Below, in pieces: positions 1-9,446 of a stretch of DNA of 64,000 nt. The stretch's first letter is position 1. Each line of letters opens with the position of its first letter. The stretch covers positions 1 to 64,000 of the forward strand of contig NZ_RPDI01000013.1 in NCBI RefSeq assembly GCF_003917135.1, given 5' to 3'. This DNA is from Leucobacter chromiireducens. GTDB taxonomy: Bacteria > Actinomycetota > Actinomycetes > Actinomycetales > Microbacteriaceae. A program made the translations under genes and the position numbers. The notes below the pieces were generated by a model. It was given only the letters and a program-made list of their open reading frames with translations. It was not told the DNA's origin and ran no database searches.

Positions 1-2471
1 GCCTCCTCCGCTGCGCGCTGCTCGGCGGCGGCCTGCGCGAGCAGCGACTCGTGGCTCGCGGCCCCAGCGCGTGCGCGCTCGCGGGCGGTCTCGAGATCCA
101 GGCGGCGCTCCAGCTCGGCCGCGCGCGCCGCCTCGACCTCGACGAAGAGGCCCTCGCGCTGGCTCGCGTCAAGGATGGGGCGCGGCGCGGCCTCGGCGTC
201 GCGCAGCGCGTGCGCGGCCAGCTCTGCCTCGCGGGCAAGCGGCTCGGCTGATGCGACCACCGCGGCAAGGCCCTCGCGGGCACGGTCGGCCTCGGCCGCC
301 GCGGCGTCCGCGCGGGTGAGCAGACGGTTCCGTTCCTTCGCGAGCTCCGCGAGCCGCGCGTCGGCCGCGCGGAGCTCCGCGAAACTCTCCTGGGCGGCCT
401 TCTTCGCGAGCGTCGCGCGCTCGCGAAGCTCGGCGAGCTCGGCCTCGGTGTCGACGATCTCGGCGGCGACCTCCTCCCGCCGTGCGGACGCCTGCTCCAG
501 CTCGGCGGTCAGCGCGATCCGGGACGGCGCGCCGCCCGATCCGCCGCTGAGGGTCTGCGCGGTGAGGACGTCGCCGGCCGCGGTCACCACCGTGTACCCA
601 CCGCCCGGGATCCGCTCGGCCAGCAGCCCCCCGGCGCGCACCGCCGCGCCGAGATCCGGCGCGATGTAGCTGCGCGCCAGCAGCCCGCGCACGCCGTCGG
701 GAGCGGCGCGCAGCACATCGCCGACGCGCGTCAGGCCGGGGATCTCGGGCGCTGCGTCGGGCAGCTCCGCGCACGCGGCGAGCACGACGCGTAGCTTCCC
801 CAGGTCCCGATCCCGCGCGAGCGTCACGGCCCGTTCTGCCGCGGTGGCGTCGGCGACGAGGAGGGCGTCGGCGTATGCGCCGAGCGCCGCACCGACCGCA
901 GCCTCATACCCATCGCGCACGCGCACCTGATCGGCGACCCGGCCGTCGATCCCCGCGCTCGCGTCGTCGAGCAGCGCGCCAGAGGCATCGCGCTGGTCGA
1001 GCGAGCGCGCGAGCGCGCCGATCCGCGCGTCGAGGCCCGCCCGCTCCTGCTCGAGTGCGTGGAGCCGATCCCGCACGGCGTCGCGCCCGCTCTCGGCCTC
1101 CGCCTGCGCGTCCTGCGCGGCGCGGTACGCGTCGTCGAGCCCGCCCTCAGGCGCGTCGGCCGCGTCCTCGCGCGCTTCGAACGCCGCGAGCTCGGCCTGG
1201 GCCTCGGCCTGGCGCGACTCGGCCTGCTCGGCGGCGTGCTCGCGCCTCGCGATCTCCTCGCCCACCGTCGCGTGCTTCTGCGCGGCGGAGTCTGCGCGGC
1301 CGCGCAACTGCGACAGTTCGAGGTCGTGCTTTGAGACGAGCGCGCTCTGCGCGGCGATGTGCTCGTCGATCGCGTCGAGCCGCTGCTGCGCGCGCCGCGT
1401 CGCCTCGGCCGCGTCCTCCCAGGCGCTCTCCGCCAGCGGCACCGCCCCGGCGAGTCGCTTCGCCTCCGCGGCCGCTTCATCGACCGCGCCCTGGCCGATT
1501 CGCGCGAGCTGCTCGGGCGCTTCCGCCTGCGTCGCGAGGAAGGTGAGGCGCTGCTGCGTCTGGGCGAACAGCCCGCGGAGCTTCCCCTGCACCGCTTCGA
1601 GCCCGATCGTGACCCGCCGGGCACTGTCGAGCTCGTCGCCCTGCTGTTCGGCCTCGAGGCGCTGGATCCGCAGCTGCTTCTGCTCGGTCTGCTCCTGCAG
1701 CACGAGGCGCTCGGAGTGGCGCTCCGTCTCGTCGCGGGCGAGCGCGTCGAGCTCGGCCCGCAGTCGCGCGACGTCGTCGGCGAGGAGCCGCGCTTTCGCG
1801 TCGCGCACCTCGGCGGCGATGCCCTGTGCCGCACGCGCCACCTCGGCCTGGCGCCCGAGCGGCTTCAGCTGGCGGCGGATCTCGCCGGCGAGATCGTTCA
1901 GGCGCGTGAGGTTCGTCTCCATCGCGTCGAGCTTGCGGAGCGTGCGCTCCTTCCGACGGCGATGCTTCAGGATGCCAGCGGCCTCCTCGATGAATCCGCG
2001 GCGGTCCTCCGGGGTGGCGCGGAGCACCGCGTCGAGCTGGCCCTGCCCAACGATGACGTGCATCTCGCGGCCGAGCCCCGAGTCGCTCAGCAGCTCCTGC
2101 ACGTCGAGGAGGCGGCAGGCTTCGCCGTTGATCGCGTACTCGCTCGAACCGTTGCGGAACAGGGTGCGGCTGATCGTCACCTCGGTGTACTCGATCGGCA
2201 GAGCGCCGTCGGAGTTGTCGATCGTCAGGCGCACCTCGGCACGGCCGAGCGGGCCGCGCGTCGCGGTGCCGGCGAAGATGACGTCCTCCATCTTGCCGCC
2301 GCGCAGCGTCTTCGCGCCCTGCTCCCCCATCACCCAGGCGAGCGCGTCGACGACGTTGGACTTGCCCGAGCCGTTGGGCCCGACGATCGCGGTGACCCCC
2401 GGCTCGAACTGGAACGTGGTCGGCTGCGCGAACGACTTGAAGCCTTTCAGCGTGAGGCTCTTCAGGTGCAC
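1..2471 (-). CDS. smc: Chromosome segregation ATPase SMC (C-terminal part off the window)
   Basis: SMC is the ABC-type ATPase of the condensin complex (with ScpA and ScpB) that organises and segregates the chromosome. The frame starts at a GTG at 2471 behind a GGAGGAGG Shine-Dalgarno and stays open for 823 codons to the window edge. The N-terminal head is intact: MHLKSLTLKGFKSF, then Walker A GPNGSGKS near residues 31-38, then the Q-loop region. Two long Ala/Glu/Arg-rich coiled-coil stretches flank a hinge at roughly residues 505-640. The second coiled coil continues past position 1, so Walker B and the ABC signature are not in view. Full SMCs are about 1,150-1,200 residues, so about two thirds is seen. 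Confidence 0.93.
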   Translation of the reverse strand, partial: MHLKSLTLKGFKSFAQPTTFQFEPGVTAIVGPNGSGKSNVVDALAWVMGEQGAKTLRGGKMEDVIFAGTATRGPLGRAEVRLTIDNSDGALPIEYTEVTISRTLFRNGSSEYAINGEACRLLDVQELLSDSGLGREMHVIVGQGQLDAVLRATPEDRRGFIEEAAGILKHRRRKERTLRKLDAMETNLTRLNDLAGEIRRQLKPLGRQAEVARAAQGIAAEVRDAKARLLADDVARLRAELDALARDETERHSERLVLQEQTEQKQLRIQRLEAEQQGDELDSARRVTIGLEAVQGKLRGLFAQTQQRLTFLATQAEAPEQLARIGQGAVDEAAAEAKRLAGAVPLAESAWEDAAEATRRAQQRLDAIDEHIAAQSALVSKHDLELSQLRGRADSAAQKHATVGEEIARREHAAEQAESRQAEAQAELAAFEAREDAADAPEGGLDDAYRAAQDAQAEAESGRDAVRDRLHALEQERAGLDARIGALARSLDQRDASGALLDDASAGIDGRVADQVRVRDGYEAAVGAALGAYADALLVADATAAERAVTLARDRDLGKLRVVLAACAELPDAAPEIPGLTRVGDVLRAAPDGVRGLLARSYIAPDLGAAVRAGGLLAERIPGGGYTVVTAAGDVLTAQTLSGGSGGAPSRIALTAELEQASARREEVAAEIVDTEAELAELRERATLAKKAAQESFAELRAADARLAELAKERNRLLTRADAAAAEADRAREGLAAVVASAEPLAREAELAAHALRDAEAAPRPILDASQREGLFVEVEAARAAELERRLDLETARERARAGAASHESLLAQAAAEQRAAEE

Positions 2472-2679
2472 GCCGCCTCCTCCCCACGCCGCAATGGCCG
2501 CTCAACCTCCCCCGAGCTTAGCGGTGTCGGGTCGGCTCGATCGAGAGGCGCGGAGAAACCGGGCGGGCCGGCGCGGCTTCCCCGGGCCCCAGAGGCTCCG
2601 GGCCCCGGGACCCCAGCCCCCCTGCCCCCCAACGACGGGCACACGTGCCTCCCAGCGGGAAACTGGGTACGCTCGGCGC

Positions 2680-3459
2680 ATGCGTGGAATTCTCACAGGG
2701 ATCGGTGCCGCGGCACTCGACGTGAGCGCGTCGCCGCTCGAGAGCCGGCTGACCGCCGCGCACGCCGACTTCGTCGCGGAGCGACCGCGTGGCGCCGAGG
2801 AGGACGTGCACATGATCGGCGCGCTCGTCGACCACGTGATCGAGCGCTGTACCCGCCCGGGCGAGCTCGTGTTCGACCCCTTCGCCGGCTTCGGGACGAC
2901 GCTCGAGCGCGCGGCGGCGCTCGGCCGGGCCGCGCTCGGGATCGAGCTCCTGCCTGAGCGCGTCGCAGGGATCCGCGAACGCGTGCCTGGCGCGCACGTC
3001 ATCGAGGGCGACGCGCGGGAGCTCCTCCGGCTCCTCGACCGCGACGGTGCGCCCCGATCCGGCGCTCCGGTCGCGCTCGTGCTCACCTCGCCGCCGTACA
3101 TGACGGCCCGGGATCACGAGGCCGACCCGCTGACCGCCTACGAGCGGGACGGCGGCGATTACGGACGCTACCTCGCCGAGCTCGGGCTCGTCGCCGCGCA
3201 GTGCGCGCGCCTCGTCGCCCCGGGCGGCACCGTGGTGTGGAACGTCGCCGACATCCACCACGCCGGGCACACCACCCACCTGATCCGCGACTGCACGCGC
3301 GTGCTCGGCCGGCACCTCACGCCCGTCGGGAACACCGAGATCGTGTGGGATCGCTTCCCGCACGACCTCGTGGCCGACGCGTTGCTCGTCTTCCGCCGCG
3401 AGCCGAATGCCCGCACACACGCCCGCGCACACGAACGCGGGGGCCAGACCGAAGCCTGA
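2680..3459 (+). CDS. DNA methyltransferase, N4-cytosine/N6-adenine type, orphan
   Basis: 259 residues with two clear AdoMet-methyltransferase motifs: DPFAGFGTT (residues 66-74, AdoMet-binding motif I) and TSPPYM (136-141, catalytic motif IV; the S-P-P-Y form is typical of N4-cytosine enzymes). Motif I comes before motif IV, whereas the common beta-class SPPY enzymes have the opposite order. No restriction endonuclease or specificity gene is adjacent, so it would be an orphan; an RNA substrate cannot be excluded. TACGCT, six bases and then the ATG suggests a leaderless transcript. It converges on aceA across a short hairpin. Confidence 0.75.
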   Translation: MRGILTGIGAAALDVSASPLESRLTAAHADFVAERPRGAEEDVHMIGALVDHVIERCTRPGELVFDPFAGFGTTLERAAALGRAALGIELLPERVAGIRERVPGAHVIEGDARELLRLLDRDGAPRSGAPVALVLTSPPYMTARDHEADPLTAYERDGGDYGRYLAELGLVAAQCARLVAPGGTVVWNVADIHHAGHTTHLIRDCTRVLGRHLTPVGNTEIVWDRFPHDLVADALLVFRREPNARTHARAHERGGQTEA

Positions 3460-3467
3460 CCCCCGCG
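3436..3467. terminator. Hairpin between convergent methyltransferase and aceA
   Basis: An 8-bp inverted repeat, CGCGGGGG at 3436-3443 and CCCCCGCG at 3460-3467, spans the methyltransferase stop codon and lies just before the aceA stop at 3484. It could end transcripts from both sides. There is no T tract, so termination is inferred from placement and stem strength. Confidence 0.5.
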
Positions 3468-3483
3468 TGGGTGGAGCGAACCC

Positions 3484-5076
3484 TTAGAACTGGTTCATCG
3501 TGTTGTCCTTGCCGCCAGCCTTGAGGGCTGCGTCGCCGGCGAAGTACTCCTTGTGGTTGTCGCCGATGTCGCTGCCGGCCATGTTCTGGTGCTTCACGGT
3601 CGCGATGCCCTGGCGGATCTCCTCGCGCTGCACGTCACGAACGTAGGTGAGCATGCCCTCGTCGCCGAAGTAGCCCTTCGCGAGGTTGTCGGTCGACAGC
3701 GCCGCGGTGTGGTAGGTGGGCAGGGTGATGAGGTGGTGGAAGATGCCCGCGCGTGCCGAGCCGTCCTTCTGGAAGGTGCGGATCTTCTCGTCCGCGAGCT
3801 CTGCGAGCTCGGTGCCGTCGTACTCGACCGCCATGAGCTTCTCGCGATCGTACGCCGAGACGTCCTTGCCCTCCTCGGCGAGCTGGTCGAAGGCCTGCTG
3901 ACGGAAGTTCAGCGTCCAGTTGAACGACGGGCTGTTGTTGTAGACGAGCTTCGCGTTGGGGATGACCTCGCGGATGCGATCCACCATGCCGGCGATCTGC
4001 TCGACGTGCGGCTTCTCGGTCTCGATCCACAGCAGGTCGGCGCCGTTCTGCAGCGAGGTGATGCAGTCGAGCACGCAGCGGTCCTCGCCGGTGCCCTTGC
4101 GGAACTGGTACAGGTTCGACGCGAGGCGCTTCGGGCGGAGCAGCTTGCCGTCGCGCTTGATCACCACGTCGCCGTTGCCGAGCTCGGCCTCGGAGATCTC
4201 CTCGACGTCGAGGAAGGAATTGTACTGGTCGCCCAGGTCGCCCGGGGTGTTCGTGACGGCGAGCTTCTGCGTGAGGCCGGCGCCGAGCGAGTCGGTGCGC
4301 GCCACGATCACGCCGTTGTCGATGCCGAGCTCGAGGAACGCGTAGCGCACCGCGTTGATCTTCGCGAGGAAGTCCTCGTGGGGCACGGTGACCTTGCCGT
4401 CCTGGTGGCCGCACTGCTTCTCGTCGGAGACCTGGTTCTCGATCTGGATCGCGCAGGCGCCAGCCTCGATCATCTTCTTCGCGAGCAGGTAGGTCGCCTC
4501 GGGGTTACCGAAGCCCGCATCGATGTCGGCGATGATCGGCACGACGTGCGTCTCGTAGGTGTCGATCTGCGACTGGATGAACTCGACCGCGGTCTCGTCG
4601 CCGGCGACGCGTGCGTCATCGAGCTGCGTGAAGAGCAGGTCGAGCTCGCGGGCGTCCGCCTGGCGGAGGAAGGTGTAGAGCTCCTCGATGAGCGCGGGCA
4701 CCGAGGTCTTCTCGTGCATCGACTGGTCGGGCAGCGGGCCGAACTCCGAGCGGAGCGCCGCGACCATCCAGCCGGAGAGGTAGAGGTAGCGCTTGTTCGT
4801 GGTCTTCAGGTGCTTCTTGATCGAGATCAGCTTCTGCTGGCCGATGAAGCCGTGCCACACGCCGAGCGACTGGGTGTAGACCGAGGAATCGCCGTCGTAC
4901 TCGGCCATGTCACGGCGCATGATGTCGGCCGTGTACTGCGCGATCTCCAGGCCCGTCTTGAAGCGGTTCTGCGCACGCATGCGAGCGACGTACTCGGGGT
5001 TGATCTGGTCCCAGCCCGAACCGCTCTGCGCCTTCAGCGCCTCGACGGCCTCGATGTCGTTCTGGAATGCAGTCAT
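3484..5076 (-). CDS. aceA: Isocitrate lyase
   Basis: Isocitrate lyase splits isocitrate to glyoxylate and succinate, the first step of the glyoxylate shunt used on acetate or fatty acids. The protein has 530 residues, the long form rather than the ~430-residue E. coli form. The family signature is K-Q-C-G-H with the catalytic Cys near residue 222, preceded by a DIDAGFGN metal/substrate loop at about 184-191. The start is the ATG at 5076 with AAAGGAG eight bases upstream; a longer upstream frame is not needed. Malate synthase is not in the window. I saw no clear promoter hexamers in the 140 bp upstream. Confidence 0.95.
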   Translation of the reverse strand: MTAFQNDIEAVEALKAQSGSGWDQINPEYVARMRAQNRFKTGLEIAQYTADIMRRDMAEYDGDSSVYTQSLGVWHGFIGQQKLISIKKHLKTTNKRYLYLSGWMVAALRSEFGPLPDQSMHEKTSVPALIEELYTFLRQADARELDLLFTQLDDARVAGDETAVEFIQSQIDTYETHVVPIIADIDAGFGNPEATYLLAKKMIEAGACAIQIENQVSDEKQCGHQDGKVTVPHEDFLAKINAVRYAFLELGIDNGVIVARTDSLGAGLTQKLAVTNTPGDLGDQYNSFLDVEEISEAELGNGDVVIKRDGKLLRPKRLASNLYQFRKGTGEDRCVLDCITSLQNGADLLWIETEKPHVEQIAGMVDRIREVIPNAKLVYNNSPSFNWTLNFRQQAFDQLAEEGKDVSAYDREKLMAVEYDGTELAELADEKIRTFQKDGSARAGIFHHLITLPTYHTAALSTDNLAKGYFGDEGMLTYVRDVQREEIRQGIATVKHQNMAGSDIGDNHKEYFAGDAALKAGGKDNTMNQF

Positions 5077-5216
5077 GGTGACTCCTTTGTAGTGGCTGCC
5101 AGGCCACTCTCGCGGTGACCTTCCTGGGCTAGTTCTCACTCTGCACCCTCCGCAACCCCCTCAGTGCGCAATTCGGGGGGTGAAAAACTGCGGTATTTCT
5201 CCGCGCCAGAAGAAGC

Positions 5217-5786
5217 CTACGTTTCGAGCCCGCGCACCAACCGCTCCAGCTCCGCGAGCCGCTCCTCCTGGCTCCCCACGATTTCGGCGACCTCGCACGT
5301 TCCCATCAGATCGGGATCGTCGCCGAGCTCGCAGAGCGCGTCGTTCATCGCACCCCGGAGTTCCAGGTCCTCGGCCTCGTCGAGCTGGATCGCGTCGTCC
5401 CAGTGCAGCGGAAGGATCACCTGCAGATCCACGCGCGCGGCCGCGCCGGCCACGAGCTGGCGTCCGCGCTCCACCATCGCGCTCGAGCCGCCCGGCCGTC
5501 CGAGCTCCTCGAGCGCGATGAGGTAGGCGAGGAAATCGATCGGGCCGCGCTCGGCCAGGACCGGCGCAGTCCCCGGCTCGGCGAGGCGCGCCGCGGCGAG
5601 CTGCAGCTGCGCGAAGAACGTCGCCGCACCGGGGATGTCCTCGGCGCCGTCGAGGACCTCGTAGGGGTCGGGCAGTATCTCCCATTCGGGGTGCGCCGCA
5701 GCAAACGCCGCGATGAGAGTGCTCTTCCCACTGCCGTGGGTGCCGGAGATCACCACGCGCACCGGTGCGTGCGGCGCGGACGCCAC
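5217..5786 (-). CDS. P-loop NTPase of the AAA_28 / small-molecule-kinase type
   Basis: 189 residues. It starts with a short beta strand and Walker A GTHGSGKST, as in NadR-like or AAA_28 proteins that resemble nucleoside or nicotinamide-riboside kinases. LAERGPIDFLAYL in mid-protein resembles the kinase acceptor-site motif. The C-terminal third is acidic and Leu-rich. The GTG at 5786 was chosen because it lies four bases after the stop of the upstream cupin gene, suggesting coupling; a GTG eight codons further in is also possible. The substrate is unknown. The frame ends in a region that carries no other gene up to aceA. Confidence 0.7.
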   Translation of the reverse strand: MASAPHAPVRVVISGTHGSGKSTLIAAFAAAHPEWEILPDPYEVLDGAEDIPGAATFFAQLQLAAARLAEPGTAPVLAERGPIDFLAYLIALEELGRPGGSSAMVERGRQLVAGAAARVDLQVILPLHWDDAIQLDEAEDLELRGAMNDALCELGDDPDLMGTCEVAEIVGSQEERLAELERLVRGLET

Positions 5787-5790
5787 GGGA

Positions 5791-6195
5791 CTAGTGATCC
5801 TCGTCTGCCTGCGTTGCGTGCACGGTGCCTGCCGCGTGATGCGGCGGCGCGTAGATGCTGTAGACACGCAGCGGCTCGTCGCCCGTGTTCGTGATGTTGT
5901 GCCACACCCCGCTCGGCACGAAGACGCCCCACTCGGGTGCCACCTCTTCGTCGAAGGTGAGCTGGTCTGCCGACGGGCCCATCTGCACGCGGCCGCGCCC
6001 CTGCTCAACGCGGAGGAACTGATCGGTGTCGTCGTGCAGCTCGAGGCCGATGTCGCCGCCGACCGGGATCGACATCAGCGTCATCTGGAGGTACTCGCCG
6101 GTCCAGAGCGTTGTGCGAAACACGTCGTTCGCGCGCGTCGCGTCCTCCAGGTTGACGACATACGGGTTGGGTCCGTGATCCACGTTCTCGCTCAT
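5791..6195 (-). CDS. Cupin-fold protein
   Basis: 134 residues with a single cupin barrel. The first motif is G-(X)n-LELHDDTDQFLRVEQGRG, where H, D/E and the distal residue are potential metal ligands. The second is PSGVWHNITNTG, with a conserved His. Such small cupins bind a metal and may be isomerases, dioxygenases or binding proteins; nothing here fixes the substrate. The start shows TACGGT, six bases, then ATG, the leaderless pattern seen elsewhere in this window. It is followed within four bases by the P-loop gene, so the two probably form an operon. Confidence 0.75.
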   Translation of the reverse strand: MSENVDHGPNPYVVNLEDATRANDVFRTTLWTGEYLQMTLMSIPVGGDIGLELHDDTDQFLRVEQGRGRVQMGPSADQLTFDEEVAPEWGVFVPSGVWHNITNTGDEPLRVYSIYAPPHHAAGTVHATQADEDH

Positions 6196-6378
6196 GGCCA
6201 CACCGTAACACCCGGCCCCGCCGAGGTCGAGCGCTGCGACCGGACGTGGGCCTGCGCCGTGCGCCGCTCCGACCGCACCGCGATCGCCCGAACGGAGCGA
6301 CGCACTGCCGGAAGGCTCGAGAAGGTGATTCACAGCCCCACCTGGCGTGGTTCACCTGGCACCGCGCGCCGGTTGAGG

Positions 6379-7344
6379 TCACCGCCGCCGCTGGCACCTC
6401 GGGCAGAAGTGCGAGGAGCGGCCCCCGAAGGGCACGCGCTTCAGCGGCTCCCCGCAGCGATTGCACGGCTCCCCGCCCCGCCCGTAGGCGTTGAGCGAGT
6501 GCGCGAAGTACCCGGCCTGCCCGTTGACGTTCACGTACTGCTCGTCGAAGCTCGTTCCGCCCTCGGCGAGCGCCTGCGCGAACACGTCACGCAGCTGCCC
6601 GAGCAGCTCAGCGAGGCGCGCGGCCGAGATCCGAGCCCCCGGGGTCTCCGGGTGCAGGCGTGCGCGCCAGAGCGCCTCGTCGGCGTAGATGTTTCCGACC
6701 CCGCTGATGAGCGCCTGATCGAGGAGCAACTGTTTGACGCCCGTGCTGCGGCGGCGCGCCCCTGCGACGAACGCCGCGTCGTCGAAGTGCGGGTCGAGCG
6801 GGTCGCGAGCGATGCGGGCCGCCTGCGCGGGCAGCAGCGCGGCGACCGGTGCTCCCCCGCCGAAGCCGCCCGGCGCGCCGTCGACCGTCGGCGCGAGCCG
6901 ATCGAGCGCGAGGGATCCGAAGAGCCGCTGATCGGCGAAGTCGAGCCGCAGTTCGCCGTGCGCCGGGTGCTCGAGCCAGAGCCGGATTCGCACGTGCCGG
7001 TCGTCGGCGGCAGCGGTGTCGCGGAGGAGCAGCTGGCCGCTCATGCCGAGGTGGGCGAGCAGCGACCACGGTTCCGTCGAGACCGGCAGCCACATGAACT
7101 TCCCGCGCCTGGCCGGGGCGCCGAGCGTCAGCCCGGTGACCCGCCGCTCGAAGTCGGCCGCGCGCGCCGCAGCGGCCTCGGCGGGCAGGGTGACCCCGTG
7201 GCCGCCGAGCCCGTCGTCGCCGGCGAGCGGGATGTGCCGCTTCAGTGCGCGCGGGTCCCGCACCTCGGCGGCGATCACGCGCGCGCCGGTCACGGCTGGG
7301 GCGAGCCCAGCGCGCACCACCTCGACCTCGGGAAGCTCGGGCAC
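6379..7344 (-). CDS. mutM: Formamidopyrimidine-DNA glycosylase (MutM/Fpg)
   Basis: Base-excision repair glycosylase/AP lyase for 8-oxoguanine and formamidopyrimidines. 321 residues starting [10 protein letters not shown]: Pro2 is the catalytic nucleophile after Met removal and Glu3 the second catalytic residue. The C-terminus has a zinc finger, C-x2-C and then C-x2-C (CNRCGEP ... CPRCQRRR). The start codon is GTG at 7344, five bases after the rnc stop, so it is the last gene of the coaD-DUF177-rpmF-rnc-mutM operon. The usual next gene, smc, is displaced by about 3.9 kb. A second family member (nei1) is at 56710-57708. Confidence 0.96.
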   Translation of the reverse strand: MPELPEVEVVRAGLAPAVTGARVIAAEVRDPRALKRHIPLAGDDGLGGHGVTLPAEAAAARAADFERRVTGLTLGAPARRGKFMWLPVSTEPWSLLAHLGMSGQLLLRDTAAADDRHVRIRLWLEHPAHGELRLDFADQRLFGSLALDRLAPTVDGAPGGFGGGAPVAALLPAQAARIARDPLDPHFDDAAFVAGARRRSTGVKQLLLDQALISGVGNIYADEALWRARLHPETPGARISAARLAELLGQLRDVFAQALAEGGTSFDEQYVNVNGQAGYFAHSLNAYGRGGEPCNRCGEPLKRVPFGGRSSHFCPRCQRRR

Positions 7345-7349
7345 GCGTG

Positions 7350-8093
7350 CTACTTCGCGCGCTCGCGCAGCTTCAGGAGCGCATCGCGCGCCGCCGCGAG
7401 CTCGGCAATCTTCTTGCTCGTTCCGGAGCCCTTGCCGGTGAGCCCGGCGATCTTCACGTGCGCGGTGTAGCGCCGATCATGGTCCGGCCCGGTGCCGTAC
7501 GTCTCGTACGGCGGATGCGGCAGGCCGCGCCTCGCCGCCTCCTGCTGGAGCGCGGTCTTCGGGTCGAGCGCTGCCGTGAATCGATCGGGATCGGCGAGCA
7601 GCGTGTCCACGAGGCCGAGCACGAAGCGCTCAGCCTCGAGGGCGCCGGCGGACAGGTACACCGCGCCGATGATCGCCTCAACCGCGTCGGCGAGGATCGA
7701 CTCCTTCTCGCGGCCGCCCGTGAGCTCCTCGCCCTTGCCGAGGAGGAGCACAGCACCGACGCCGAGTTCGCGGGCCACCTCCGCGAGCGCGGTCGACGAG
7801 ACGAGCGCAGCGCGTCGCTTCGCCAGCTCCCCCTCGCTCAGCTCCGGGTAGTCGCGGTACAGCTTGACCGTGACCGCCTGACCGAGGATGGAGTCGCCGA
7901 GAAACTCGAGGCGCTCGTTGTGCGGCGCGCCCCCGTGCTCGTACGCCCACGAGCGATGCGTCAGCGCCAGCGTGCCGAGTTCTGGCTCGACCGCGACACC
8001 GAGCGACGCAAGAAAGCCGTCGAGGCCACCCTGAGGGGGCCCCGACGGCTTCGTGCGCTCGGTGCGCGGGAGCGATGAATCGTTCCCGTTCAC
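7350..8093 (-). CDS. rnc: Ribonuclease III
   Basis: Endoribonuclease that cleaves double-stranded RNA, including rRNA precursors. 247 residues. The catalytic signature [13 protein letters not shown] is at about residues 59-71, the second acidic cluster is [13 protein letters not shown], and a C-terminal double-stranded RNA-binding domain contains [14 protein letters not shown] and [14 protein letters not shown]. It starts with GTG at 8093, nine bases after the rpmF stop. The gene order rpmF-rnc-mutM is the standard actinobacterial arrangement. Confidence 0.96.
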   Translation of the reverse strand: MNGNDSSLPRTERTKPSGPPQGGLDGFLASLGVAVEPELGTLALTHRSWAYEHGGAPHNERLEFLGDSILGQAVTVKLYRDYPELSEGELAKRRAALVSSTALAEVARELGVGAVLLLGKGEELTGGREKESILADAVEAIIGAVYLSAGALEAERFVLGLVDTLLADPDRFTAALDPKTALQQEAARRGLPHPPYETYGTGPDHDRRYTAHVKIAGLTGKGSGTSKKIAELAAARDALLKLRERAK

Positions 8094-8102
8094 TCGGCAG
8101 TC

Positions 8103-8306
8103 TTAGATGTCAGCGACCTTGCGGCCCTTGTACTCGAGGAACAGGGGGGTGCCCTGCGAGTCCTCGACCACGCGAGCGCGGTGCGGCAGGCTGTAGACAG
8201 TCTTGCCGTTCTCTTCGGTCTTGACGAGAGTGGGAACACTCGCCTTCCACGCCGAGCGGCGGTGACGGGTGTTCGAGCGCGACATCTTCCGCTTGGGAAC
8301 AGCCAT
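8103..8306 (-). CDS. rpmF: 50S ribosomal protein L32
   Basis: 67 residues beginning [21 protein letters not shown], the diagnostic L32 N-terminus. It has no cysteines, so this is the form that needs no zinc. The Shine-Dalgarno lies in the sequence AGAGAACATC directly before ATG, which is nearly identical to the start of rplS at 52598. It sits 13 bases after the DUF177 gene and is co-transcribed with it, as in most bacteria. Confidence 0.97.
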   Translation of the reverse strand: MAVPKRKMSRSNTRHRRSAWKASVPTLVKTEENGKTVYSLPHRARVVEDSQGTPLFLEYKGRKVADI

Positions 8307-8319
8307 GATGTTCTCTTTC

Positions 8320-8928
8320 CTACTTGCTTTCAGACCCGGGGTGCTCCCCCAAGCCAGGTTCTTGTTCAGCCGTGACGGTCTCAGCGCTGGCATCGAATCC
8401 AGCCAGCGCCGCCCATCGCGGATCAATTTCCGCAGTGGGCACCGCCGCAGCCGATGCCTCGCGCAGCTCACCGGACTCGGGATCGAGTCCCGGACAGTCC
8501 GGGCGACACACAGGCTGGAACGGAAGTGCAAGCACTACCGCGTCTCGGAGCGGAGGTTCAAGATCCACGTGATCACCGTGAACCTCATACTCGTCGGCCT
8601 CCGTAGGAGTATACGCGAAAAGCTCCTGAAACTCGACTTGAAACGGCGTGGTGAAATCTTTCAGACAGCGTCCGCACTCGGCGTGCATGGTGGTGCTCGC
8701 CTCGGCCGACACGAGGATGCCCTCGTGCACCGATTCCAGCCGAACGTCGAGCTCGACCGCTTCGCCCGCGGGAATCTGGGCGAGCGCCTCGCCCCACTTC
8801 TCCGGCAGGGTGATGGTGCGCGAACGCTCCCGCATCTCGCCGGGCCGATTCGCGATGTCCCTGATGTTCTCCTGGAACACGCGCGCGGCTCCCCCGCGGC
8901 CGTTCGCCGCGGTCTCTCCCCCGGCCAT
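8320..8928 (-). CDS. yceD: YceD/DUF177 family protein (23S rRNA accumulation)
   Basis: 202 residues. The family is defined by cysteine pairs, here ECGRCLKDF and CRPDCPG, followed by PRWAAL near the C-terminus. In other bacteria YceD is encoded just before rpmF and affects 23S rRNA accumulation. The ATG shares its A with the coaD stop (TGATG), so translation is coupled. The N-terminal ~25 residues before the conserved region are Gly/Ala-rich and may not be part of the fold. Confidence 0.88.
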   Translation of the reverse strand: MAGGETAANGRGGAARVFQENIRDIANRPGEMRERSRTITLPEKWGEALAQIPAGEAVELDVRLESVHEGILVSAEASTTMHAECGRCLKDFTTPFQVEFQELFAYTPTEADEYEVHGDHVDLEPPLRDAVVLALPFQPVCRPDCPGLDPESGELREASAAAVPTAEIDPRWAALAGFDASAETVTAEQEPGLGEHPGSESK

Positions 8929-9422
8929 CAGGCTGGCCGCGTCTTGTCGAGGAAGCGGGCAACGGCCGGCGGCACGTACGGGCTGACGTCGCCGCCGAGC
9001 GACGCCACCTGCCGCACCAGCGTGCTGGAGACGTGCGCGTGCGCGGGATCCGGCAGCATGAACACGGTCTCAACGCCGGCAAGGCTGCGGTTCATCAGCA
9101 CCATCGGGGTCTCGTACGCCACGTCGAGCTGCGAGCGGATGCCCTTGACGAGGACAGAGGCCCCCACCTCGGTGCAGTAGTCGACCAGGAGGCCGACCGA
9201 CCACGAGGCCACGAGGATGTTGTCGGGAACATCGGGGGCTTCCGCGAGGGACTTCTGGATCAATCCGACGCGCTCAGAGAGCGGCAGCATGGCGTTCTTG
9301 CCCGGGTTGTGCACCACGAGGACGTGGACCTCATCGAACACGCCGGCCGCACGCCGAATGACGTCGAGATGCCCCAGGGTCACGGGATCAAACGATCCGG
9401 GGACGACTGCGATCTTACTCAT
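8928..9422 (-). CDS. coaD: Phosphopantetheine adenylyltransferase
   Basis: Penultimate enzyme of coenzyme A synthesis: it transfers AMP from ATP to 4'-phosphopantetheine. 164 residues, the usual length, with the nucleotidyltransferase motif [10 protein letters not shown] at residues 9-18 and the C-terminal SSTLVRQ motif. TAGGCT, six bases and then the ATG at 9422 indicates a leaderless transcript. It is the first gene of the operon that runs through DUF177, rpmF, rnc and mutM. Confidence 0.96.
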   Translation of the reverse strand: MSKIAVVPGSFDPVTLGHLDVIRRAAGVFDEVHVLVVHNPGKNAMLPLSERVGLIQKSLAEAPDVPDNILVASWSVGLLVDYCTEVGASVLVKGIRSQLDVAYETPMVLMNRSLAGVETVFMLPDPAHAHVSSTLVRQVASLGGDVSPYVPPAVARFLDKTRPA

Positions 9423-9446
9423 AGTTCTAGCCTAGCTCCCCGGCCC

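Noticed and set aside
5077-5216. RamA/RamB-type sites upstream of aceA
   Set aside because: Opposed G-runs and AAAAACTGCGG vaguely resemble corynebacterial sites, but matches are weak and these regulators are not established outside that group.
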